NCBI GenBank assembly: GCA_934182615.1
Contig: CAKPRO010000004.1
Span: forward strand, 35,449-99,448
Length of the DNA stretch: 64,000 bases
Direction: 5' to 3'
From: an uncultured Bacilli bacterium
GTDB taxonomy: Bacteria; Bacillota_I; Bacilli_A; RF39; UBA660
A program made the position numbers and the translations under genes. The notes under the pieces are model-generated. The model saw only the letters and a list, made by a program, of their open reading frames with translations, had not been told where the DNA came from and made no database searches. Positions 7,244 through 15,279 of this stretch are shown in pieces. Position 1 is the first letter of the stretch. Every line of letters starts with the position of its first letter.

Positions 7244-9010
7244 CTTATTTATTTTATTCATTAAATCATCTTTATTTATAGGTTTTATAATATAATCACT
7301 AAAACCACTATCTTTATAAATATCATCATATATAATATTACTATTCTTAGTAAGAAGGATAACTTTAGTATCAAAGCCTTTTATCTTACCAAACTTATTC
7401 ATAACACTAATACCATTCATATAAGGCATATCTTCATCTAGTAATATTAAATCATACTTATCACCTTTTCTAATTCTATCTAGTGCTTCTTTACCTAAAT
7501 TAGAACTATCATATAGTATATTATGTTTATCTAATATCTTACTAATTATTTTAGTACTAGAATTATTATCATCTATAATTAATATCTTTTTATTATTAAC
7601 ATAATTATCATAATTATCTTTATTATTAGTATATATCTTTTGATCTAATATAATAGTAACAATAGTTCCTTTATTATATTCACTACTTATAAGTAAATTA
7701 CCACCCATTATATTAATAGTCTTTCTAGCACCATATAAACTATTTTGATCTTTAGTATTTTTATTTAAACACTTATCTAAGTTCTCAGCTTTTATTCCAA
7801 TACCAGAGTCTTCTATCTTTATAATTAATCTAACTATATCTTTTTTAAAGATAGCATTAACAGATAACTCTACATATCCTTTATCAGTATATTTATAAGA
7901 ATTACCTATAATAGTATTTAATACATTCTTTAAATTAATACTATCTCCATATAAAATATTAGGTAAATTACTATCTATATTAAATCTAAAACTAATATCT
8001 TTATCTTCAAATAATTCTTTATTTTTATTTATTACTTCTTTAAGTAATAATTTAATATTATATTTATTTTTAACAGTCTTAACATTAATATCATCAATAA
8101 CATCAATATTATATATATTATTAGCCATACTATATAACTTGTTATTAGAAGATATTATCTCTCTAGCAAAGAATCTATTTTCTTCTAAATTATTACTATT
8201 TAGTATTACTTCAGAAGATTTATTAATATCACTAGCAATACTCTTAACCTCATTCATCATATTATATATAAGCATACTTTTATCTTCATTAGCAGCATCC
8301 GCTATTTTCTTAGACATATGTATCTCTTCAAGTAATTTCTTATCTGGATTTTCTATTGTAAAATACATAATTACTGTAATAAATGTATCCATAGTAGTAG
8401 CAAGTAATAACTCAGGTATCATTTTTTGAATAAAAGAAACTATAGTTCCTACAAACAAATATACATATATAGGTAAATACTTCTTACTTTTAATATTCTT
8501 AAAATTTTTAATTAAGCAAATTATGGTTAAGAATATAGATATAAATATTCCAAAATATACCGCATTAGCGGCATCTCCATAAGAATACATAACATAACCA
8601 TCTCGAAATTTAAATTGTAATGGTAACATAATTACTAATATTGATATTAATAATAGTAATATAATATATAATCTTAGAACTTTTTTCATATACCTTTTTA
8701 ATTCTTCTTTAGAATCCTTTTTTGATGATATTAGAAATACATAAGTACCAAAAGTAGCTCCCCATGCAATTAATTCAATTAAAAATAGTTTATTAAGCAT
8801 TGTATAAAAGGTCATATGTTCTTCGGCATATCCAGCAAATATTGTACAAAATATTTCTAATACTATACCAACAAAATTAATAATAATAAGTTTTGAATAA
8901 ACTTTATTTTCAGGAGTCTTTATTTTGTCTTTTGAAAAATATGCTATCATTAATAAAACACTATACATCAAACTAGCAATAGTAAAAAATATTGTACTAT
9001 TAATTTTCAT
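7235..9010 (-). CDS. membrane histidine-kinase-like/receiver hybrid 2
   Basis: 591 aa, same architecture as the protein at 3402-5165. An N-terminal region of about seven membrane segments is clearly related but much diverged (for example AYFSKDKI against VYFSKNRI). It is followed by linker, HisKA-like, HATPase_c and receiver regions identical to the paralogue except at the last few residues. The H-box again reads NMMNEVKS, with Asn in place of His. The ATG at 9010 follows GAGGTG by seven bases. The upstream sequence (AATAAAGAGGTG and an extended -10 TGGTATAAT) matches that of paralogue 1, so the promoter was duplicated too. The last codons and the TGA stop fall inside the 58-base hairpin element. 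Confidence 0.88.
   Translation of the reverse strand: MKINSTIFFTIASLMYSVLLMIAYFSKDKIKTPENKVYSKLIIINFVGIVLEIFCTIFAGYAEEHMTFYTMLNKLFLIELIAWGATFGTYVFLISSKKDSKEELKRYMKKVLRLYIILLLLISILVIMLPLQFKFRDGYVMYSYGDAANAVYFGIFISIFLTIICLIKNFKNIKSKKYLPIYVYLFVGTIVSFIQKMIPELLLATTMDTFITVIMYFTIENPDKKLLEEIHMSKKIADAANEDKSMLIYNMMNEVKSIASDINKSSEVILNSNNLEENRFFAREIISSNNKLYSMANNIYNIDVIDDINVKTVKNKYNIKLLLKEVINKNKELFEDKDISFRFNIDSNLPNILYGDSINLKNVLNTIIGNSYKYTDKGYVELSVNAIFKKDIVRLIIKIEDSGIGIKAENLDKCLNKNTKDQNSLYGARKTINIMGGNLLISSEYNKGTIVTIILDQKIYTNNKDNYDNYVNNKKILIIDDNNSSTKIISKILDKHNILYDSSNLGKEALDRIRKGDKYDLILLDEDMPYMNGISVMNKFGKIKGFDTKVILLTKNSNIIYDDIYKDSGFSDYIIKPINKDDLMNKINKYL
7277..8377. repeat. 1.1-kb identical block in the two kinase genes, copy B
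   Basis: Partner of 3447-4547, with no difference seen by eye. It ends abruptly at 8377 within the last membrane segment codons. Confidence 0.9.
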
Positions 9011-9052
9011 TTAAAACACCTCTTTATTCTATAAAAATTATACCATAATTCA

Positions 9053-9083
9053 AAATTAAAAGAAAGCATTATTTAGTGCTTTC
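9053..9083 (-). terminator. terminator after ANL ligase 2
   Basis: Minus strand hairpin GAAAGCA/TGCTTTC (9062-9083) followed by TCTTTTAATTTT. It overlaps the stop of the ligase. Confidence 0.7.
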
Positions 9084-10898
9084 CTCTAACTTTTTTATTC
9101 TCATTTTTTCTACTTTTTTATAATCTACTTTACCAACAGATGTAAGTGGTAAATCTTCTTCAAAAATAAAATCTTCTGGTTGCGAATAAGAAGGAAGTTT
9201 ATCTTGACATAATTTTATCAATTCTTCTTTTAATTTTTTAAGTTCGCTCACGTTATCCTTCTTTATAACAACATGCGCTTCAGGCGAAGCTCCATACACT
9301 TTATCTGGGATAGAAATTACACAACAATTATCAATATCAGGATGTTTCATTATTACCCCTTCAATATATGAAGGATATAATTTAAATCCACCATGAGGTA
9401 TTAATCTTTTATATCTTCCTTTGAAGAATAGAAAACCATCTTCATCAATTATACCTACATCTTCAGAATGTATCCACTTTTTACCATCGCTATGTATTTT
9501 TATAACTTTACCTTCTTCTTCTTCATTATCTAAATAACCAAGCATTTCAGTTGGACCAGTTATACATATTTCTCCTTCTTCACCATATTTTAATTCTTTA
9601 TCAGTACCTCTTTCAAATATACCATAAGTATTAAATGGAAGCGGAATACCTAAACTATTTATTTTATTTACTCCTACTAAACAAACACCAGCAGTAGAAG
9701 AATTTTCTGTCATGCCATAACCCTTCTCTGCAATTGAAGAACTGCCATGATTTTTTAAAAATTCATTAACATAAATTTCTGATTGCTCAGGGAAGTAATC
9801 ACCACCTATTCCAAGATTTTTTAAGCATTTCCAATTCATTGAATCTGCTTTTCTATCATGTACAAAATGCTCAACATAAGTTGGAACTGTAATAGTATGA
9901 TTAGGTTTATACTTAATCATAAACTCTGTAAACTCTTTAGGAGATAATATAGGAGCAATAATATTAGTCATACCTAAACACATAGGCATATGAATAGTAA
10001 CAACAATACCATATGCTACAAATGGAACTATTCCATTTAAGAAAGTATCACCTTTATTATAATTAGCATTAAGTGATTTATATTGAATAGCCATAGCATT
10101 AAAGTTTTCATTAGATAATTTAACTGTCTTAGGTACACCAGTAGTACCACCAGTATGAACTAAAGCCGCTACCATATTCTTCTTATATCTAGGGTATCTA
10201 GGATAACGATATTTATGAACACTCATTAAATCATTCCATGTCATATATTTGTTTTTCTTCTTTATTTCATCTATCTTACCATATAAATTACTATCTTCTT
10301 TTCTAGATTTCTTTTCTGCTAATACATTAAATGGAAATAATACTGAATTATATGGACTTAATGTAATAACATTTTCTACTATATTATCAATATCTTCATC
10401 TTCCATACATTTATCAAACTCAGGTAAAAAATTATCCATAACTACTACTTCACTAGATTTTACTTCCATAAGATATTTTTTTATTTGTTTATAATCACTT
10501 CTTACATCAATTAAATTAATAACTGCTCCTAACTTATTTAATGCATAAAACAACACTTCTAATTCAGGATTAGCAACAGACATAACTGTTACTACTTCTC
10601 CTTCAGTAACGCCAAGATTATATAGTCTTCTAGCAGTCTCATCTATCATATCTATATAATTTTTATAACTAATCTTTTTACCATAATACATAATAGCCTT
10701 AGTACTTAAATTATCTTCATTTTGACTTACCATATATTGATAAGCAGTTAATTCAGGTATACTAGCAGTAATAGCTTCTTTACTATAATATTTTTGCCAA
10801 GGTTTATCAATTGAAGCATACCCAGTAATATTCTTATCTTTATCTACTACATAACTACCATTCATTTCACTATAAATATCAATATTCTTTATAGTCAT
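9069..10898 (-). CDS. ANL-superfamily acyl-adenylate ligase 2
   Basis: 609 aa, a paralogue of the ligase at 5242-7065. Visible motifs: VHTGGTTGVPKTVKLS, KGYGMTENSS, FKGRYKRLIPHGGFKLYPS and the C-terminal Lys in LTSVGKVDYKK. One core motif is altered: the TGD that contacts the ribose of AMP in the family reads WIHSEDVG, so Gly is replaced by Glu. Activity may be changed, though the Asp is kept. The start at 10898 has GAGGGG nine bases upstream; an ATG nine bases further up abuts the ribosome site and is unlikely. Substrate unknown. It is the upstream gene of the second ligase-sensor pair. Confidence 0.85.
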   Translation of the reverse strand: MTIKNIDIYSEMNGSYVVDKDKNITGYASIDKPWQKYYSKEAITASIPELTAYQYMVSQNEDNLSTKAIMYYGKKISYKNYIDMIDETARRLYNLGVTEGEVVTVMSVANPELEVLFYALNKLGAVINLIDVRSDYKQIKKYLMEVKSSEVVVMDNFLPEFDKCMEDEDIDNIVENVITLSPYNSVLFPFNVLAEKKSRKEDSNLYGKIDEIKKKNKYMTWNDLMSVHKYRYPRYPRYKKNMVAALVHTGGTTGVPKTVKLSNENFNAMAIQYKSLNANYNKGDTFLNGIVPFVAYGIVVTIHMPMCLGMTNIIAPILSPKEFTEFMIKYKPNHTITVPTYVEHFVHDRKADSMNWKCLKNLGIGGDYFPEQSEIYVNEFLKNHGSSSIAEKGYGMTENSSTAGVCLVGVNKINSLGIPLPFNTYGIFERGTDKELKYGEEGEICITGPTEMLGYLDNEEEEGKVIKIHSDGKKWIHSEDVGIIDEDGFLFFKGRYKRLIPHGGFKLYPSYIEGVIMKHPDIDNCCVISIPDKVYGASPEAHVVIKKDNVSELKKLKEELIKLCQDKLPSYSQPEDFIFEEDLPLTSVGKVDYKKVEKMRIKKLEESTK

Positions 10899-10928
10899 AT
10901 ATCTCATCCCCTCAAATAAATTACTTAT

Positions 10929-10957
10929 ATAATACTCTATTTTTATTAATAAGTCAA
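10929..10957 (-). promoter_or_regulatory. promoter of ANL ligase 2
   Basis: Minus strand TTGACT (10952-10957), 17-base spacer, TATTAT (10929-10934). The downstream sequence up to GAGGGG is nearly the same as at the other ligase. Confidence 0.85.
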
Positions 10958-10963
10958 ATATTT

Positions 10964-10995
10964 AAAAAAGAATTATCACTATATCAATAATTCTT
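10964..10995 (-). terminator. terminator after GNAT gene
   Basis: Minus strand hairpin AAGAATTAT/ATAATTCTT followed by six T. It resembles the terminator at 7134-7167. Confidence 0.8.
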
Positions 10996-11005
10996 TACCA
11001 TTCAT

Positions 11006-11545
11006 TTAATTATTATTAAAAATAGAATATATAAGTAAATCATTCATTTTACCAGTTAATTTATTTTTATATCTATCTTTTAAAGTAGCTTCTAATTTCA
11101 TACCACATTTTTCTGCCACTTTAATACTACCAATATTATTACTTGGTACAACAGCCTCAATTATATTATAATTACATTCATTAAATAAATAATCAATTAT
11201 TGCCTTAACTGCTTCTGTAGTATAACCTTTATTCCAATACTTAGAAGATATACTATAACCAATTTCTAAAGTATTATATTTATATGAAGTATTTGTACTA
11301 ATAACACCAATTACTTCTTTAGTATCTTTTATTTCTATACACCATTCAAATCCATTTTCTTCATATTTCTTTAACCAATAACTAATCACCTTTTTAGTAG
11401 TCTCTTCAGTATCATGACATTTAAAAGTTAAGTATTCATTTGTTTTAATATCACTAGCCCAATTAATAAATAAATCATGAGCATCATTCATAGTTACTTT
11501 TCTCAAGACTAATCTATCTGTTACAAGTAATTTAGTACCACTCAT
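11006..11545 (-). CDS. GNAT N-acetyltransferase, RimJ/RimL-like
   Basis: 179 aa, single domain, the usual length for the family. Motifs typical of the RimJ/RimL branch are visible: TDRLVLRKVTMNDAHDLF at the start, IGYSISSKYWNKGYTTEA (acetyl-CoA binding loop), and NIGSIKVAEKCGM near the end. It probably transfers acetyl from acetyl-CoA to an amino group of a protein or small molecule; the substrate is unknown. The ATG at 11545 follows GTGAGG. It stands alone with its own terminator. Confidence 0.87.
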   Translation of the reverse strand: MSGTKLLVTDRLVLRKVTMNDAHDLFINWASDIKTNEYLTFKCHDTEETTKKVISYWLKKYEENGFEWCIEIKDTKEVIGVISTNTSYKYNTLEIGYSISSKYWNKGYTTEAVKAIIDYLFNECNYNIIEAVVPSNNIGSIKVAEKCGMKLEATLKDRYKNKLTGKMNDLLIYSIFNNN

Positions 11546-11613
11546 TTTACCTCACCATCCTATTCAAAACTAAATAATATCATTTAAATTATAATACTTG
11601 TCCATCCTTTCTG

Positions 11614-11646
11614 AACTAGTAAGAAATCCTTACTAGTTGTTTTTTA
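11614..11646 (+). other. hairpin with T-tract facing the plus strand
   Basis: A perfect 10-bp stem AACTAGTAAG/CTTACTAGTT with a 5-base loop, followed on the plus strand by GTTTTTT. It looks like an intrinsic terminator, but no plus-strand gene lies upstream. It may block antisense transcription, or be a protein site upstream of the GNAT gene. Confidence 0.5.
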
Positions 11647-11679
11647 AAATATTAGCAGTTGTATTGCTACTTATTTCTA

Positions 11680-13854
11680 TTATTTTTTCCTTATTTCATC
11701 AATTAATCTAATAACTTCCTCATAACTTTCATCTAGTAATTCTAATCTATATGATCTAATACCAAGATTTTTATAATAACTAATATTATCAATATAATTA
11801 ATCTTTTTATAATGCATAATATGTGTTAAACAATTGTTGTGAAGTATTCTATATCTATTCTTATTAATATCTTCTAGATAATATATATCTTCTTTTTTAC
11901 AAGGACATATTTTTAATTCTTTAATAGGACATGACTTAGTAATCATATTTTCTATAGTACCATATATTATTAATTCTACTTTATCTAATATATAATCATC
12001 TAAATAATTATAATTAACTTCAGGAGATAAAGTAACTCTCTTAACACCATTATCTAGTAAAAACTTAATACTATAATTATTAACTACATTTAAATAATAA
12101 TCACTAATAAGATTACTATCTCTATATTTATAGATAGCTCCTATCTCAGTAGCAAGTATATTTTTACTATCATAATTATAATTATTATTAACTCTCTCTA
12201 ATCTCAAATATATTTTATCATTATCTTTATATATATCATATAATTCACTATCAACATATATTCTATCTATATTCATATCTATACCTGCTTGTACTTGTTC
12301 TTTATTTCTAGCAAGTATTGATATTTCAGTATTATAATCATCTTCTTTATTATAATCTAATGAATATTTATTAATAATAATATCTCTTTTAATACTACTT
12401 CTAGTAGTAATTAATTTATCACATAATAATCTTCTTATATTATTAATATCTTTCATATTAACAAAGATATCTCTATCTATATCAATATTTATATTATTAC
12501 ATACAAAAGGAGTATTACCAAGTTTAGTTATCTTTTCTTTAATCTCTTCATTAGTAGTTCCCCTCTTAACAGGAGGTTCTACCTTTACTTTATCACTAAC
12601 TATATTATTCATATTATCACTAAAAGTAATATCTAAAAATTCATCTATTAATTTAATATCTATATTTATAAGTATCTTTTTAATACTACTAGTAATTATC
12701 TCTTTGTCTAAATAACTACTTGAGGTCTTAACTAAAATATCTTTATCCTTTAGATTAATCTTATTATCCAAATAAATAATATCTCCAACATTACCTTTAT
12801 TAATAAGTAATCCTTTTTCATTATAAATAAAGTTAGCTATCATACCCTTATTACTATTCTTAAATCTAATACCATCTTCTTGATATAATTCTTTATCTAA
12901 TTTAATTTTAATTTTCTTTTTATTAACATCTATTACTTTACCAATGTCTAATCCCCTATGATTAGAAGATTCTATATTCATAACTTTATCTTTAAATAAA
13001 TAACCATTAGTAAATTCTCTATTAAATAATATCTTTAAATTATCTTCTTCTTTACTAGATATTGTATTACTATAATTATCCATTAATTTTCTATATATTC
13101 TAGTTACATATCCAACATAACTAGGAGATTTCATTCTACCTTCAATTTTAAAACTTACAATATCTGAATTCATTAACTTATCAAAATTAGAAATAGTATT
13201 AAGTTCTTTAGTACTAAGTAAATATTTACTTTCATTATTTACATATTCACCATTTTTTATTAACTTAAAAGGAAGTCTACATACCTGAGTACATTCTCCT
13301 CTATTACCACTTCTACCACCATTCATAAAACTAAATAGACAACATCCAGAGTAGCAGTTACATAAAGCTCCATGTATAAATACTTCTTTTTCTATATCTA
13401 CATCGATATTTTCTATTTCTTCAAGAGACATTTCTCTATCTAGTACTATTCTAGTTACTCCTAGTTCTTTTAATAACTTTATACCTTCATTATTATGATT
13501 ATGACACTGAGTAGAAGCATGTACTTCCATATTAGGAAATACTTTTCTAACTAATGATATCATACCTATATCCTGCATAATAAGAGCATCTACTCCTATT
13601 TTATATAAATACTCTACATATTTAATTAATTCATCTACTTCATTATTATAAATAATAGTATTTACTGTTACATATATTTTTACTCCATATAAATGAGCAT
13701 AATTAACTGCTTCCTTTAATTCCTCATCACTAAAATTACCAGCATATGCTCTTGCTCCAAAAGACTTACCACCTAAATAAACAGCATCTGCTCCATTATT
13801 AACTGCAGCCTTTAAGCATTCCATATTACCAGCAGGACTAAGTAACTCTTTCAT
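11680..13854 (-). CDS. U32-family (YrrN/RlhA-like) RNA-modification protein
   Basis: 724 aa. Residues 1-300 are the U32 peptidase-like barrel: MKELLSPAGNMECLKAAVN at the start and the family signature around HGALCNCYSGCCLFS, then NRGECTQVC. Family knowledge: several U32 proteins (TrhP, RlhA) hydroxylate tRNA or 23S rRNA with prephenate, using conserved Cys residues; others are labelled collagenase-like proteases. The long C-terminal half, including another Cys cluster (KSCPIKELKICPCKKED), places it with the large RlhA/DUF3656-type members. The ATG at 13854 has GAGGAAGTG upstream. It follows the structured RNA candidate at 13909-14188. Confidence 0.83.
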   Translation of the reverse strand: MKELLSPAGNMECLKAAVNNGADAVYLGGKSFGARAYAGNFSDEELKEAVNYAHLYGVKIYVTVNTIIYNNEVDELIKYVEYLYKIGVDALIMQDIGMISLVRKVFPNMEVHASTQCHNHNNEGIKLLKELGVTRIVLDREMSLEEIENIDVDIEKEVFIHGALCNCYSGCCLFSFMNGGRSGNRGECTQVCRLPFKLIKNGEYVNNESKYLLSTKELNTISNFDKLMNSDIVSFKIEGRMKSPSYVGYVTRIYRKLMDNYSNTISSKEEDNLKILFNREFTNGYLFKDKVMNIESSNHRGLDIGKVIDVNKKKIKIKLDKELYQEDGIRFKNSNKGMIANFIYNEKGLLINKGNVGDIIYLDNKINLKDKDILVKTSSSYLDKEIITSSIKKILINIDIKLIDEFLDITFSDNMNNIVSDKVKVEPPVKRGTTNEEIKEKITKLGNTPFVCNNINIDIDRDIFVNMKDINNIRRLLCDKLITTRSSIKRDIIINKYSLDYNKEDDYNTEISILARNKEQVQAGIDMNIDRIYVDSELYDIYKDNDKIYLRLERVNNNYNYDSKNILATEIGAIYKYRDSNLISDYYLNVVNNYSIKFLLDNGVKRVTLSPEVNYNYLDDYILDKVELIIYGTIENMITKSCPIKELKICPCKKEDIYYLEDINKNRYRILHNNCLTHIMHYKKINYIDNISYYKNLGIRSYRLELLDESYEEVIRLIDEIRKK

Positions 13855-13898
13855 AACATCACTTCCTCATTGCATTAATAGTATAACATAGTTTTGGG

Positions 13899-13938
13899 TA
13901 AAATAAAAGAATGCATTGTCTGACACACAATTGCATTC
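13899..13938 (-). terminator. terminator of the structured RNA candidate
   Basis: Minus strand hairpin GAATGCAATTGT/ACAATGCATTC with one bulged base (13909-13938), followed by TTTTATTTT. It separates the RNA candidate from the U32 gene. Confidence 0.85.
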
Positions 13939-14188
13939 TCTAGTTTGATGAATAACCATTTTAAATTAATGTCAGTTAAGATAAAACAGCTTCCTATCTA
14001 ATGAGTTTTCTTTCTCATACATATATGCATATCTAATAGATAGATAAGAATTATAGCCTCTACCATAATACCCAGCATTTACTATTTAACATAAAGATTT
14101 CCAAATAAAACTTCTACTCGGGTAAATATTAAAACATATAGTCGTTATTAATATTTACATTATATTATCATAGTATTTTCTATTAGAC
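13909..14188 (-). ncRNA. unassigned structured RNA candidate, about 280 nt
   Basis: No ORF of note. A consensus promoter lies just upstream (14195-14223) and an intrinsic terminator ends it (13899-13938). Local structure is visible on the minus strand: an 11-bp hairpin GTAAATATTAA/TTAATATTTAC near 14115-14151, then TACCC, which can pair with GGGTA about 50 bases on. A further arm CTATCT/AGATAG encloses ATGAG/CTCAT. I see none of the hallmarks of tmRNA, RNase P, SRP RNA or a T-box. 6S RNA, raiA-type RNA or a riboswitch for the U32 gene remain open. It fills most of the gene-free stretch 13855-14358. Confidence 0.65.
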
Positions 14189-14194
14189 AATTAA

Positions 14195-14223
14195 ATTGTA
14201 CACCATTTTACACTATCTGTCAA
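14195..14223 (-). promoter_or_regulatory. strong promoter of the structured RNA candidate
   Basis: Minus strand TTGACA (14218-14223), 17-base spacer, TACAAT (14195-14200). The -10 lies inside the inverted repeat ACAATT-N-AATTGT (14187-14199), which recurs at the rny promoter. Confidence 0.9.
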
Positions 14224-14258
14224 GTACTTTTCTACATTTTTTTACATTTTTCACCTTT

Positions 14259-14315
14259 CATGAAAATCCAAGGTATTTTCATGTCTGATATAGCCTAATT
14301 CTTAGTCTATATCAG
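14259..14315 (+). repeat. paired-hairpin CC...GT element, variant near whiA
   Basis: Two adjacent perfect 9-bp hairpins: CATGAAAAT/ATTTTCATG with loop CCAAGGT (14259-14283), one T (14284), then CTGATATAG/CTATATCAG with loop CCTAATTCTTAGT (14285-14315). It has the same plan as the 58-base repeats but different stems. It lies between the whiA stop and the RNA-candidate promoter. Confidence 0.8.
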
Positions 14316-14358
14316 AGTCTCATTAGACCTATCATATTTTAGAGTTAGTACTATATAA

Positions 14359-15279
14359 TTATTTATTTTCTATATTATCTAGGATCTCTCTAATTTTTCT
14401 AAATCTATGATTTAATCCAGACTTAGTAATTTCAGTACCTGTTTCAAAAGACATAATTTCTGCTAATTCTTTTAAAGAACTTTCTTTATACTTCATTCTA
14501 TATTCTATAACTGTCTTTAACTTTTCATCAAGTAAATCAACCATATCTAATTCATATAATTTTTCTATATCATTAATTTGTTTATTCGCAGTCATAAACA
14601 CTTTATCCATATTAGCTTGTTCACAGTTATTAAGCCTATTAGTCATATTTTTATGATCTCTATATATTCTAATATCTTCAAAATACATAACCGCAGAAAA
14701 TGCCTTTATAACTCTTAAAAAATCACTTATCTTTTCTGCTTCTTTTATATATACAGTATAATTCTTTTCTCTTTTAATTATTTTACTATTTAAGTCATAA
14801 GAATTAAGTAATTTATTAATAAAATTAGCATATTCTTTTGTATCTAATATAAATTCCATATGATATCTACTAGTCTTTGGATCATTAACAGAACCAGATA
14901 CTAAAAATACTCCTCTTAAATATGCTCTTAATTGTTCTTCATCTGATATTAAATATTCTTTAGGAATACTAAGATATTTATTATTATCAATAATAGATAA
15001 ATCTTCAAGTATTTCTTTTACTTTATTATTTATATTTAATATATAAGTTAATCCCCTACCTAGTTTCTTATTTCTAACTGTAATAGAAGGACTGATACCA
15101 TATATCTCTTTAAATAATTTAAATACTCTTCTTGCAACAGCATTATTTTCAATAGTAACATTTATATTATTATTAATATTACCCGCTATTCTTATAATAG
15201 CGGATAATTCTGATATATCTTCTAATCTAGTAGTTTCTATCTTTGAAGCCTCATCTTTAACAACCATTGTAAAACTCAT
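14359..15279 (-). CDS. whiA: WhiA-family DNA-binding protein
   Basis: 306 aa, the normal length. WhiA combines a LAGLIDADG-endonuclease-like N-domain that has lost nuclease activity with a C-terminal HTH. In Bacillota it affects cell division, chromosome segregation and metabolism. Here the N-terminus reads MSFTMVVKDEASKI; AYLRGVFLVSGSVNDP is the LAGLIDADG-like part, and the end carries the helix-turn-helix (SLKELAEIMS ... ITKSGLNHRFRKI). Its start overlaps the stop of yvcK, the usual order in Firmicutes and Actinobacteria, but the customary rapZ is not seen upstream in this window. Confidence 0.93.
   Translation of the reverse strand: MSFTMVVKDEASKIETTRLEDISELSAIIRIAGNINNNINVTIENNAVARRVFKLFKEIYGISPSITVRNKKLGRGLTYILNINNKVKEILEDLSIIDNNKYLSIPKEYLISDEEQLRAYLRGVFLVSGSVNDPKTSRYHMEFILDTKEYANFINKLLNSYDLNSKIIKREKNYTVYIKEAEKISDFLRVIKAFSAVMYFEDIRIYRDHKNMTNRLNNCEQANMDKVFMTANKQINDIEKLYELDMVDLLDEKLKTVIEYRMKYKESSLKELAEIMSFETGTEITKSGLNHRFRKIREILDNIENK

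Noticed and set aside
13909..14188. tmRNA, RNase P RNA or a second T-box
   Set aside because: None of the hallmark sequences (tmRNA tag and tRNA-like ends, GAGGAAAGTCC of RNase P, GGTGGTACCGCG-type T-box) could be found.
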